A stretch of 64,000 nt of DNA from Chrysopilus asiliformis (lineage: Eukaryota > Arthropoda > Insecta > Diptera > Rhagionidae). The DNA lies in contig OZ035962.1 of assembly GCA_964034945.1 (NCBI GenBank), forward strand, positions 78,947,942 through 79,011,941, written 5' to 3'. A program made the translations under genes and the position numbers. The notes beneath the pieces were generated by a model that was not told where the DNA came from, did not search any database, and worked only from the letters and a program-made list of their open reading frames with translations. This document shows, piece by piece, positions 34,728 to 46,905 of the stretch (its first letter is position 1; every line of letters begins with the position of its first letter).

Positions 34728-35750
34728 CTATCTAGTCCTGGAGTGCAACTTTTTTTTACAAATTATAGGTGTTATAAAACAAACAAATTTTTACCATAAA
34801 ATCGATTCTGTACTTCGAAAAGGACGCCATTTTGTTCGTAACCGATATTTTAAAGTTCCGGCTCACCCAGGACAGCCTTATGCAATACTTAATACTCATT
34901 TGATTGATTTAAGATGAATGACCATGAACCAACCGCTGTAACTGCAAATCACTTCCAAAAAAGGTCCATTCTTACGCTTACTAATACTCTATTTACTTAT
35001 GTAAAAAAAATCTGGAACATAGTAAAACATGTACTTAACAAAAGGGAAAAAAAGCCAAAACAAAATTGATTTATTTAAACAGTATATAAATAGCCAAAAA
35101 CACTTTCTTTTCAGGCCTTGAGGGTATGCAATTATCCCTCAAAAATCACCGAAATTATTTGTTATTCATAAAAGTTGAATCATACGTGAAAGTGGTACAT
35201 TAATTCGAACTAAAATCATTTTCTAAATTTACTATGATCGTAAATAAATTCGCTTGAATAGTCGAAAATTCGTCAATATAAAAATTTTATTTATTTGCTC
35301 TTATTTTTTTTCGACATAATTGTATGTCATTTGGGGCTATAACACAGCATGCAAATATTCAGTCTTAGTCATAAAATGATCTGGAAAAATTACTAACATC
35401 TTTCACACGACTAACTCATAAAAAACAGACAAGCTTTCAAAGGAAAATAAAATCTGGTTCACTAGAGAAATACCCAAAAAAAACTGGAAAAAAACGAAAT
35501 GTTTCATCATCACAAGAATTATTTGGTGTTTCTATAGAAGTCCACATATGAAAATCATATGTGTGAAAAATTATATGAAACTAAATACAAACGAACATTT
35601 AAATGAGAAATAGCAAAACCCGAACCATTTTCTCCGGAATATCAGCATATATGCGTGTACATAAAATCCAGGGGGAAGACATAAAATAAAACACACCGTT
35701 ATAATTTCTTTGAGATGCTCATCAGAACCTAGCCACAGAACCAAGGAAAT
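34728..35750. other. No gene seen
   Basis: AT-rich, no recognisable frame or element border. Confidence 0.4.
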
Positions 35751-36050
35751 TCAAGGTAGCATAAGGTGCACAGCATAAAAATATTCAACCGCCACCGACC
35801 AGTATATCACTCCACAAGCGGGAGTATCATAAACTGATCTCCAAGAAAACTGTTCTAAGCGGTCATTTTTAGGATCGTCTTTGCTGGTACTTTCTAACAA
35901 TTTCGAGCTGAAAAGCGAAAGAAGAATCTCATGCAATTTATGGCAAGCCATCTTCATCAGTCCAAGTGGCAAGGTATAGTTGGATTTACCAGGAACATTA
36001 CCAAATCCAGTCTCGACATTTCGCATCTTCGGAAATTTCTTCAGAACTGG
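35751..36050 (-). CDS. Unrecognised open frame, possible exon
   Basis: The frame is open for about 100 codons from a TAA near 36050; the first ATG is at 36026. The product has a mixed, protein-like composition (for example KFPKMRNVETGFGNVPGKSN and a hydrophobic end CGVIYWSVAVEYFYAVHLML) and is less low-complexity than other chance frames in this AT-rich DNA. I recognise no domain and see no flanking splice structure. It may be an orphan exon or chance. Confidence 0.15.
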   Translation of the reverse strand, partial: PVLKKFPKMRNVETGFGNVPGKSNYTLPLGLMKMACHKLHEILLSLFSSKLLESTSKDDPKNDRLEQFSWRSVYDTPACGVIYWSVAVEYFYAVHLMLP

Positions 36051-37906
36051 TTAAGAAATCTTCACGAATCGCTTCGAACCTAACTAAATCTTATCTCTGG
36101 TTCTTTTCTTAATATTTTTGGTAATCAATGTGCCATTTGTCATTCGAAAAAAATTTTTTTTAATATTAAAAAACTTTTAAAAACAATCGGACGGCTTACT
36201 AAAAAATGTCTACAGCTTTTAACCTTTATGTTTTTAAAAATTACTAGAAAAACTTCGAACTTTGACGGCCTCAAATTGAAAGTCCGAGTAAATTATCTTC
36301 ATTCCTAGGGTATGAGTAAATTATCTTCACCTTCGTAATTATCAGGCCCGTTTGCGCGCACTATTCTTAAAAAAATACGTTCCGATTAGCCTACTTTAAC
36401 CGTAGAAATTCTGGGACTTAAATAATTTAAGTTCTACATAAGACGCTAAGTTTCGTTGGTGCAAATGGCGCTTAAAGTTTAACATAGACTGGATAGCATC
36501 GATAGGATGATAACATTTGTAAGGTTTGAAAACTAATTTTGATAATGTAACAATTATTCTAGATTTAAATCTAAGTTCTTCGGTTCACAAGCTTCATTTT
36601 AACCCGCGGCGCATAAAGTTTTCGCCCGCTGGACATTTTTTCACTATTCATTTATATCTTACGATTCAAAAGAAAAAAAAACTTCTATTGTAAGCTGCTC
36701 ATAACTGAAAGCACAGCCCAGTAATAACTATTTTCAGCTCTAATTGATACCAATAAAATGGAGCGCTTTCTAACGGATGCAACATCCTCTCATGATTCGC
36801 AACATAATTCCAGAATGAAGATCACTCGATCAACCAACCCACACGGACACCGATCATCATTAATGAACGGATCAATATGACTAAAAATGCAAATCAGCGG
36901 TGGTTCATCCCAAATTTTATTCTAGATCAGAATGCGCTGATCATCGATCGATGACGAGTTTATAGTAACTATATTCATGAATTTTGTTTTGATCGCGTAG
37001 TATTTTGTAACAGTTAAACACAACAAAAAAATATCTGACTTAATTACAGAATATCATAAAAAAATGTATGAAAAACTATGAATATGCTTACATAGGTGAT
37101 CGTAGATGATCGTGTTTTAGACAAATCAATTTACAGTTACTAAATATCAATAAAAGATTATTTTAGGAAAGAATATCGGTCGCCCCGATTGATCTTTTGT
37201 AAGTTATGCAATCGTCAACACTCTGCTTTTCATAATTTCTTTTGAATTTTTACTCGTTTGACCCAACTCTCGATGGAAGAAAGAAAAGAAGATTTTTTAA
37301 GTGACTTTCCGTTATGATTTATATTTGATAAGTCAATGGTCCACTTCAGGCAAGTGCCAATTTGTTAAACGATATGTAGCGCCAAGACCTCTGAAGTAAT
37401 GTTTTTTTATTTTTCACTCGACAATGTTCATCGGTTTAAAAGACCAAACATAAACACACGTTATGGAAGTTTAAGTGATGAAAGTGCATTACAATGCAGA
37501 GAATGGTTTTTTCTAAGGTTTTATGATTCCTGGAAATTGTTAACACCAAAGAATATCTTAAGATTATTTCCTTTTAATTGGCTTTTCCCGTAGTAAAGCT
37601 AAATCTTCCTAGGAACGCACTTTGATTTGGTCGCAGTATAGTTTTGTATTTTACCATATCTTTGTTACTGAGAAGGGTGTGGTGCATATTCATGGTTTTC
37701 GCACGTTTCTGGCAAATTTTTTGTTGTTTCTTCACAGTTTGCCGTTTTTAAGTGTTATTCTTTGAGTAAACCACTTGGGACCGATATTTAGACCAGAACT
37801 TTCAATAAAACTGTGAACCACACCTTTTACTAGGCCAATAGTTAATATCTGAAGCGGAACTTAGTTTTGTGGCCCGATTTTTTAAAGAAAGTTTTGAAAA
37901 AAGGTG
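36051..37906. other. No gene seen
   Basis: No recognisable frame or repeat border. GATCG words cluster near 36820-36960. Confidence 0.4.
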
Positions 37907-38310
37907 CACTCAGAAAAATGGAGGCTAACTCGACGACCTACATACGGCGTAATTGGCCTCGGGCAGGCGCGCGTTCGCCTGCATGTGGGCAAGTAAAACT
38001 GAGTTGACCTGAGGTCGGAGAAATTCTGAAATTAAGCCACCAGCAGGTGAAGTAGGGCATTGGGAGCTGCACGAGTTGACCTTAGATAGGTTAACTCTGA
38101 CCGCTAGCTGGCTTACAGAAACCTCTGTAAGGTCAGAGTTAACCTGAAAAAAAGTTGACCTGAGGCCCTATCGCCGAACACGATACGATTGGTTCGAAAC
38201 GTAAATTCAATGTTGTTGTTAGTGTTTTACACGAACAACAACATGGAGTTTACGACTCGAACCAATCGTATCGTGTTCGGCGATAGGGCCTCTGGACATT
38301 TTTCTGAGTG
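37907..38310 (+). mobile_element. CACTCAG MITE, copy 3, with a nested MITE
   Basis: The ends CACTCAGAAAAATGGAGG and ...CATTTTTCTGAGTG are flanked by TG on both sides. After removing the 129-bp insertion and its 3-bp duplication, 272 bp remain, exactly the length of copy 1. The internal palindrome GGTTAACTCTGACC...GGTCAGAGTTAACC is intact. Confidence 0.9.
38163..38291. mobile_element. 129-bp MITE, CTG duplication (PIF/Harbinger-like)
   Basis: The arms AGGCCCTATCGCCGAACACG and its complement are inverted over about 36 bp around a short loop. CTG lies on both sides (38160-38162, 38292-38294). The pre-insertion sequence GACCTGGACA is seen in copies 1 and 2 of the host MITE. Confidence 0.9.
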
Positions 38311-38385
38311 TGGCAGCGTGGCATAGTGGTACAACACACAACTTGTAGGTTATAAATTCTAAGTTCAATCTCAGTTGTTGACACA
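38311..38385 (+). ncRNA. tRNA-like sequence, probably a SINE head or tRNA remnant
   Basis: It begins TGGCAGCGTGGCATAGTGGT. The A-box TGGCATAGTGG (38319-38329) fits TRGYNNANNGG, and the B-box GTTCAATCTC (38363-38372) fits GWTCRANNC with normal spacing. A T-arm of five pairs with one mismatch can be drawn, but the anticodon arm and acceptor stem are poor. A functional tRNA is unlikely. Confidence 0.45.
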
Positions 38386-38862
38386 TTGTTATTGTGTAAC
38401 AACTATAATTGCTTCAACGATATGAATATTTATTGCTACTGCTTGATCATTAACGCGCCGATTTAGGCCAGTGGTGGACAACATTTTTTCTTTCACCACC
38501 GCCTTTTTTCGGAATTTAGTGTTATAATCAGAGATGTCCAAGTCAGGTGTGTTAATCACCACTACTCGCAATTTTTTGGTCTCTTATTGCACACAAAAAC
38601 AAAATGGAGAGAGTGGCGCACTCACGTTCTCAGTAGCAAGCTGAGCTCATATGAACACAGTGGACCACAAAATTTTGATTCCAAATAAATTTTCGACATT
38701 TTTAATTTTTTCTTTTTCGTCTTATTTTATTAGTTGTTCTCAAGAATATCGAGAGAAAAGAGTCCTCTCTACTAGTTCGGTATTGCAAAGCATTAAAATG
38801 GCGCTAAAAATTTCCATTATTGTCTACAATACCTAGAAATTGTTTTTCCCAATATGATACAG

Positions 38863-38991
38863 AGCCCCTATCACAGCACACGATATGATTGTTTCGAATC
38901 GTGAATTCAATGTTGTTGTTAGTGTTTTATTCCATCAACAACATTGAATTTACGATTCGAACCAATCGTAGCGTGTTCGGTGATAGGGGCT
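38863..38991. mobile_element. 129-bp MITE, CAG duplication, second copy
   Basis: It has the same length and architecture as 38163-38291, beginning AGCCCCTATCACAGCACACG. CAG lies on both sides (38860-38862, 38992-38994). CTG and CAG both fit a CWG target, the pattern reported for some PIF/Harbinger groups. Confidence 0.9.
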
Positions 38992-39199
38992 CAGGGTTTC
39001 ATTATTGAAAATAAAAAATTAAAGATACTTAATTCATGACGTGCGCCACACGCAAAATGTTTAAAAAAGAAAATGACGCAAAAAACCATTCTTTACAATC
39101 ATATGATTTTTTAGTAGGTCCATTATTTTTATAATTTCAAGGAAAATCGATTTAGTCAAAATATGTTTCGCAGCGCTTATCGCCACTAAATACGAAGGG

Positions 39200-39806
39200 T
39201 CGGGTAGGGTGAAGTGGTCCACCACCATTTTTGTTAGTAATGGTGACATTAGAACAGAATATGCAACTCTCATCGGTTGCTCTTGATGACAGCTTGTTTT
39301 TTATTAGTCATTGAAGTGTGCAAACGTATATTTACTCACTCTCACAGACCAGTGCCAAAAAACATTGTTGAGAGTTTTCGCAAGTATTCACATTCAACAA
39401 CATTTTGACGAATTCTTCATCGATTTCAATAAGCTAATTAATCTAAAAAGTTGTTTACATTATGAACTTTGTAAATCCACCGAATTTCTGCACTATTTTC
39501 CACAATTGTTGAAGCAGCGTCATTCCGCGCAAAATAGCGTTGGTAGGGCGAAGTGGTCCACGTTTGGTAGGGTGAAGTGGTCCACCCTGTCAATGTCATA
39601 TTTCGTGTTTTCAAGTTTTTTTATGAATTATTTTGAGTGTTTCAAATCGTGGCCGAAAATTGATGCGCAGCTCGAGTATAACTTCTCCCAAAAATCGAGC
39701 TGAATTAGAGAGGCAGAAAAAGCTGCCGGAAAACGACGCTTAACAACTACACCGAAGAAACCAACACCAAAACAGACCAAACGCTCATTTGTTACTTTCG
39801 AATAAA
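39200..39806 (+). mobile_element. Possible remnant of a DNA transposon with GGTGAAGTGGTCCACC repeats
   Basis: The word GGTAGGGTGAAGTGGTCCAC occurs near 39206 and 39564, with one variant at 39541, all on the same strand. Downstream (about 39703-39804) is a basic frame reading EKAAGKRRLTTTPKKPTP, reminiscent of the lysine-rich tail of pogo-like transposases. No catalytic motif and no terminal repeats were found. Confidence 0.25.
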
Positions 39807-41988
39807 CCATATTTTTGATCAAACTTCATGATTATACTTTTATTTGTCATTTAATTTTATGTTTATGCGATTTCTGGAAATTGTAATTATTTCAAAAAAA
39901 AAAAACTCTTTTTAAAAATTTATAAAAGCGCGTTGTGGAGAAAACTATTAGAGTAAAATAAAAGCGCGCTTTTGAAGAAAAACTTTAGAGCGTTGATTCC
40001 GCTGTGTCTGAGCGGGGTCTTAAGGATCATGTTTAAAAAAAATTGACATTTGATTCAAAAAAATCTAGCAAAATTTTGACATCGATGACACAATTAAAAT
40101 GTTTCGAATTTAAAACTTTTAATCTTTAACCATAAAAGAATTTTTAGTTGAAGAAAAACTAAATTTGGATAAAAAAGTTAGCATAAGTCATAACTCCCAA
40201 AACTGATATGACCAAAAATATTGCCAATAGCTGAAAATCTTGTTTCAATTAACAACTTCATTTTTTTTTTTCTTAACAACTCCTTTCAAGATGCGTTACA
40301 CCTTGTTATTTAACAGTTAATAATAATTGATGGTCGATTGTATTTTAAGGAAAAAAGCGAAAAAAAATGATGAATTGTTTTCCACACTTGAAACAGTCAG
40401 AATTAAAAGAAAAGAAAGTGGAGCTTTGAGTACAAAGGAGACTTCAACCATTCTGTATTTATTTCCAATTGTGAAACAACAGCAGTATTAATGAAAAGCC
40501 CTAAATCTAAAAGATGATTTTTCTGGTTCAATTTTCTTATGTAGCAACATGCCTTTTAAAAACATCAAACCGAACTAATGAAACACTCATTTATCACCAT
40601 CAAATTTATACCTGGCCTCAAGTTGAACAATTTCATGCATATATGTAGGTATGTCTGCATAAATGCTTGATCTTAAAAGTGATCTTAAGTTGTTCAAGAA
40701 TCAAACAACAAAAACCCCACAGAAAAAAAACCAAAATAATTAATATTGAAGTTGCTATACGCTGATCTGCTCTTCTTTAGTTCAACTTGGCCCAACGTAA
40801 AAACTACCAGAATTAAAGAACGATCTTAAGATGTTAACCGAGCAAGAAAACACCTTTTTTTATGTACGGCTGCCAAAAGTGGCTCTTGTTGCTGCTTTTA
40901 TGTGTTACCAATTTTCTTAATCTTTTCTAGCTTAAACGCAGATTTAATGCGTTTCACATTTTTTGATTAATTATCGTCTTCGCTGGAACGAGGCCCCATT
41001 AAATTTGAATATTTAGCTCGTTTATGAGCACCAACGATAAAAAGCCAATATAGAATTTCGTATAAACTCGTATGTGACTTACATTTGTGCATTTAGAAAA
41101 ATATATCTAATGATGTTAAGTATGATGGCATCATCGTTATTAGATACTTCCAATTCGGTTAGGAAATAAGGTGACTCAATTTTAAAAGTGATTTGATTTA
41201 CTTTTTTTAAATCTGGAACTGTGTACACTTTTAGAAATTCCAATTTGGGAGTGTTTTTTTTTTTTTGTTGTTTTGCTGAAGTAATGTTTATGTTGATGGT
41301 AAATTTGACTAAAAAGGTGGTTTTATTGAATGAAAATGAATTATGGGAATTTTTACAATTCTGAGAAAAGTTTCAGCATTTCAGAAACGGCGTAAAAACC
41401 ATGTAAAATTCTACGAATTAGACGAAATCTTTAACTAGAGAATTTGGGTTTTATTTTCTGTTAGTGTACAGGGAAATTAGGCGAACAAAATTTGGAATAT
41501 TATATTATATCTTTTACATATTTCTTTAATGTGTGATCTATAAACTCTTTTACATATTATAGGAAAATTTTTATAAAAAATCATTACTATGTCGTCCTAC
41601 ATAAAGAAATAAATAAAATCCTCTCCAGCACTCCCATATACATAAAAAAAAATAGCGTTTTGTGATTTTCTTCAAAGCTGACGCTTGTATGAGCGTGATG
41701 GAGAGAATTATATTTATTCTATTTTAAATATCGAAAAATTGATTTTTAAAAAGCATTTAGAACACAATTTTACATAACACTCTCATGCATCACAATTCCT
41801 TTGGACTATTTCTTCTCTCCCGTACAAGCATATAAAAATTTATCAAACCTATTTGGTTTCGTTTTCTGCACAATCGTTGCGAACCTTGCGACGAATCGCA
41901 ACATTTGTAAGGTATTGCTGCCCAACAACATTATATGCCGTGACATCATCTACTTTTACAATTGCAACTGCCTGTGGCCAATCGTCAT
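39807..41988. other. No gene seen
   Basis: AT-rich, with no recognisable frame, RNA gene or element ends. Confidence 0.45.
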
Positions 41989-42525
41989 ATACTCTATATG
42001 AGGACAGATAAGATTTGTGTTCAAAAAAATTCGGGAGAGCGAGAAAGGAATGGTCCGATTGGACTTCGATGTATGAAATGGTTTTATAAAATCATATTCC
42101 AAACACATTTTTTTTACACTTTTTTTTCGATACAATGCACCGTTTTAGAGAAAATCGCAAAAAAAATTCAATTTGTATAGAAGGAGGGAGGGGGTGGAGT
42201 AGGATTTTGCCCGTTCAAAAACGTTGTCTTGCCATTTCCGAGAAACGCAACTGTACAAAATTTCAGGTCTCTAACTCAATTCTTTCGAAAGTTATGGTGT
42301 TCACGGACAGACAGATGGACATATGGACAGACAGACAGACAGACGGACATATGGACAGACAGACAGAGAGACGGACAGACGGACGGACAAACAGACTGAC
42401 AGACAGACGGACAGACGGACAGACGGACAGACGGACAGACGGACAGACGGACAGACAGTGACTCGATGTGTTACAAACGGCATGCTAAATGTAATATAGT
42501 CCTATATGATTCTCATATAGAGTAT
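41989..42525 (-). mobile_element. Second microsatellite-core family, complete copy
   Basis: Perfect 14-bp subterminal inverted repeats ATACTCTATATGAG (41989-42002) and complement (42512-42525) enclose a GACAGACGGACAG microsatellite (about 42307-42459). Next to the microsatellite are GTTACAAACGGCAT and AAAATTTCAGGTCTCTAACT, both closely similar to the HINE-like family read in reverse. The other copy is 17641-18205. Confidence 0.75.
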
Positions 42526-45500
42526 AAAGAGCTACAGATTGGAATCAAACACTAATCTGGTGATTTAGGCCTCATTTCCCCAAAACTCAAAAAATTACTT
42601 AAAAATCGCGCCAAACTTTAAATCAGAAAACAACTCTTTGAGAATATTTCCTCGTAATTGATAAAATTTTGGTGATTTATCACTGTTACTAACGATACTT
42701 TTCTAACAAAGCAACACATCATAAAAACTCTATAAAAATAAAACTAATAAATAATTCAGAAAAACACACATTTTACCCCTATTCAACACACAGCATAGTA
42801 TTTTGTATCAATTTCTAGAATTATTCTCTGAAACGATTCATTGTTCGAGTGCACAACTTTAAGGACTTGTTTGCCTCACATAAGAGCCTCTTAAAATCCA
42901 CTCAAGGGTAACGAAGAAAAAAAAAATTTGAGCCGATTTCAACCCCAGTTACCCGAAAGGTCAATAGATACAAACTACAGACAGACGTTCTCGTTTATAA
43001 TGTTCCATTATTATGCTGCAATGTTTGCTAGGATCATTAATTTAAATGTCAGATCACTTCTTTGTCACCCAATTCAGATAGGTCTGAAAGGTGATTTTTT
43101 TCACGGTTTTACTTTCTCGTCATAACCAGTTCATTTTGTTACACCAGATCGGTTACAAATGACGTTCCCTTGTGATGGAAAAAACACAAAAAATAATTGT
43201 CAATGTGGTATTCCTCGATCATTAGTAAGATCACTGATCAAAAATCATCCACAATCTTCAAATTGTAAAAATATTACTGGAGACTTTCTAATACACCGTG
43301 GGATATATACGCGTAAAAACAAACTGACTGCTTTTCTTTAATGTGTGATCTATAAATCCAAATATGTACCACAAAATGATTGCATTCACCTCTAAATTAG
43401 TTGCGATTATCGCACCACTTAAAGACATTCGCAGTGATGAATTGATTTTAATGGGTGACATTTAGAGACACCAACCGAAATACCAAACGATGGAGGATTT
43501 TCTGAACATAATCAGTGCGAAATATCATTCACCAAGTTTGCATTTGCTTGTTTTGTTGGTAGTTAAAGACACCAATTGATACCTGGGATCGGATCAACGC
43601 CATCAAACATAATTTATAACACTTGACAGGTACAAACTTTGCATTACACTTTGTGGCTAACTTTAAGAAACTTTTTTTTTTCAAATGCAATAACTTTGTA
43701 TGTTGAATTTACCTTTAGATCAAAACCAATACGATCAATTTGATGATCGTCAATAAATTCGGTCGATCGATCGATCGATGAAACCAAAATGTTTGCCTAT
43801 TACGAGCAAATCAACAGCAAAACACCTTCAGGGTTCTTCATAGGGTAAAAAATAAAAGGAAAAAAAACCCACCTGAGAACGGATTGCAATGCGCTGATTT
43901 TGTCTTATTACACCTGAAAGGCAGCAATCTAGATCACTCAGAAATAGAGTCATGAAAGCATAAATCAACAGCTCATGGCCTGCTACTAATGCTGGTGGTA
44001 TTGATCACCACCGATCTTGCTTATGCTTACGCTTATGTTGCAGACGCGATCATCGAAGGGAATTAATATGGTAGTCTAATGCTAGATACTTAGATATATA
44101 CGCTTTGGTAAAGTACGAGGAGGGTACTACTTACTAGATCAATACACCATCCAACCAACGTCCACATCCAATTTCTTAGTTCGATCGGCCTTAAAGTGAT
44201 TCTCTTGATCGCCTGGCAAAGCGCGTTTAGTTCGAAGCCAGAAGCAGATATAAAATGCGATCTCAAGGTAATTGAAGAACCGCAACGTGGTTAAAGTATA
44301 GTAATTCGTATATTTGCGAAAATAAGACCAAATCGAAGAAACCCGATTGGGCAATAGGCTGGGATGATGCCTATAGAAAATTTTTGCATATCACCTATAG
44401 ACTAATCCCATGGTTATGTTTATGTTTACGTTAACGTTTCGTATAGCTGAGGATTATTATTATTATGCATAAAATGGTTTGCCTCTCACCTTTCCAAATC
44501 GAAACGTCTTAAGTGCTGATTAAAAAATTATCCGACAATATTGCCCGAATAACGATGATTTTTTTTTACTTGATGTTGTCGTTGGCTGTCGTCAAGCTGG
44601 CGATGTTCTATTGCCGCACAATTGAACACTTTTAAGCGTATTTAATCGTTCGCAGTAATCGATTTCACAGTCGCGCTGTGGTACTCTTTTCGATGCTAAC
44701 TCATAGGTTGAAAGGTTACCTGATTTCAATATGGCTTAAACTTACTTATCATGATATACGAGTATATAAAACTGTCCTGTCCTATATGAGAATGTTGGAA
44801 TTCATGTATGTCTTCGAAACTAGTAGATGATGGCCCGCATTCTGATAATAATATGAGGATCAGCAGGCGGTCACATGCGAAGAGTAGTAGAGTTTTCATT
44901 CTCATGGCTAAAAGTCTACTTTAACATTAAACGACGACATAATAAAATGTTATAATCGTATGTTAACATTATAAATACTCGCGTAGATGGCAATATGAAA
45001 CTTAAGACGTCAGCCTTTTAACTTTTAACTAATAACTTTCAAGTTACGGGTAGCGATCGCCGCTAGAATGGCATTAATAAATTTTCAGTTAATATCACAT
45101 GTTATGGGAAATTCTGCTTACTAACATATTAGATACACACGTTCCGATTTTATGTTTTGAAAATTGTTTATTTATACATGTGTTAAAATTCCCATAAAAT
45201 CTAGATTCCTCGGATGAAAATAGATTCTTTTTTGGCTTCATGTTTTTTTCGGGTTTTCCATAAAGTTGTTGGAGGTATCAAGTTTCTTCTTGTAAATCAA
45301 TCAATGTAATCATCATCATATTAAAAATCAATTAATAGCTTTTTTTTAAAAACAAATAATTCATGAAAATCATGTGACAATTCATTATACAAAAGCTTTT
45401 CTTAAAATCACCTTTTAAAATTCGGGAAGTCCGATATTCTATTGATAAAAATTCTGATCGAACAAAAGAGATTTCTAATAAATTTTTAATGATTCGCAAT

Positions 45501-46038
45501 TTTTCAATATTTTCTAAATATTTTTGATTTTGATCTATTGAAATTTAAAAACAAAAAAAACAACCATCATTTCTATAACATGGTTTTATAATGTTGTTTT
45601 CCCCATACGCGGGCAATGACGTAACTACAATTTTAGACCACCTTGCAAAAAAGTTTTATCGGTCCCATAAAATCTAAAATCCTTATTACATCTTCTTTCC
45701 ATAATCGTAAATTTGTAAGCCCCTAAAAATGGCTTTTCGATATTTGGGGTTCCTAATTTCTCGAGACTCCTAGTTACACCGCTGCAAACAAAATTTACCA
45801 ACAATATTCTTTGTTCTTCGTCGTTTTCCAATACAAGTAGGCACACAGGACGTGCACAAGAAAAATCTATCAATTTTCTTAAAGATTTATTTATAAAAGT
45901 CTTATTGGGAGCATGTAAGCGAATCCAAATTTTTGTGCAAAGAATGATTAATTAAAATGTAAATATTGGAACCTCCCACCCCCTACCCTCCGGCAAAAAC
46001 TAAATAAAAAAGCATATTATCGATTTCTTCTTGAATGT
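42526..46038. other. No gene seen
   Basis: Largely non-repetitive by eye, with a short GATC tandem (TCGATCGATCGATCGATG, about 43763-43780). No recognisable coding frame. It may hold distant regulatory DNA. Confidence 0.4.
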
Positions 46039-46282
46039 CAACGCCTCCATGCAAGACTATCGTAACTCGAGTTACGACATTCTTCAATGTTAAATTTTCA
46101 CTTCACTAAAAATTTAAACTCGTTAATTGTTTTGAGATGTTAAGGATTCACAATTGTAGAATGAACAATTTTCTTTCAAAATCAGCAAAATGCTTCCCAA
46201 TATTAACGTTTTATCGTACTTATAAAAACGTCAGAATTTTGACAGCTCGAGAGAGATACGATAATCTTTCACGGAGGCGTCG
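46039..46282. mobile_element. MITE with 4-bp duplication, uninterrupted copy
   Basis: The ends CAACGCCTCCATGCAAGACT and the complement of CGACGCCTCCGTGAAAGATT are inverted. ATGT lies on both sides (46035-46038, 46283-46286). It is the same family as 33656-34549 and serves as the empty site for HINE-like copy E (junction near 46095-46105). Confidence 0.88.
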
Positions 46283-46342
46283 ATGTTGATTTAGTTATGT
46301 TGAATTTTGGGCGTTTTTTAGAATCTGAATTGAATTGATTTA

Positions 46343-46905
46343 TCTATATACAGTAGAATCCCGATAATTCGTACCCCGATAATTCGTATATCCCGCTAAT
46401 TCGTATGAATTTGCTGGTCCCTTGAAATACGAATTATCGGGATTCTACTGTATATAAAATCGTTTAACCTGATTGACTGAGTGACTGACTGAGTGACTGA
46501 CTGAGTGACTGACTGACTGACTCATCAACGCCCAGCCCAAACCCTGAAGCTAGAGACTTGAAACTTTCACAGTATGTCCCAACCATCGCGTAGGCGCTCA
46601 CTAAGGCGGGGTTTTCCGAAATTTTACCCCTAAGGGGGTGAACGGGGGATAAAGGGGGTTTAGGTGCTTTTACACCGGGATTTTCGCCATTAATCCTGCT
46701 CAATAGGAGACTGAAAAGTTTCACTCGGGGGTTTTCGGAGTCGCTGATCACGAATCTGGTGTTAGAATTTTAAAATTCGGAACGGGAGGTCCTGGAGGCA
46801 TACCGATTTTTTTTTCAAAAGTTTTAAGGTTATTTTTTTGTTTTTTGACCTCAAGAAAATTTTTGCAAAAAACTTTTACCCGATAACGGCGGGTATGAAA
46901 GCTAG
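46343..46905 (+). mobile_element. Non-autonomous Helitron-type element
   Basis: It begins TCTATATA after an A and ends with hairpin ACCCGATAACGGCGGGT, seven bases, then CTAG followed by T. TC start, hairpin, CTRR end and A/T target are the known Helitron signs. A GACTGAGTGACT-type repeat lies near 46469-46522, followed by AGCTAGAGACTTGAAA. No Rep/helicase frame. Confidence 0.75.
46351..46450. mobile_element. 100-bp pogo/Tigger-like MITE inside the Helitron-type element
   Basis: The TIRs CAGTAGAATCCCGATAATTC are inverted at both ends, with TA outside each. Internal CCCGATAATTCGTA repeats are present. It lies eight bases from the Helitron-type start. Confidence 0.85.

Noticed and set aside
38471..38500. 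CAGTGGTGGACAAC as a hAT left terminus
   Set aside because: No matching inverted end or 8-bp duplication was found downstream.
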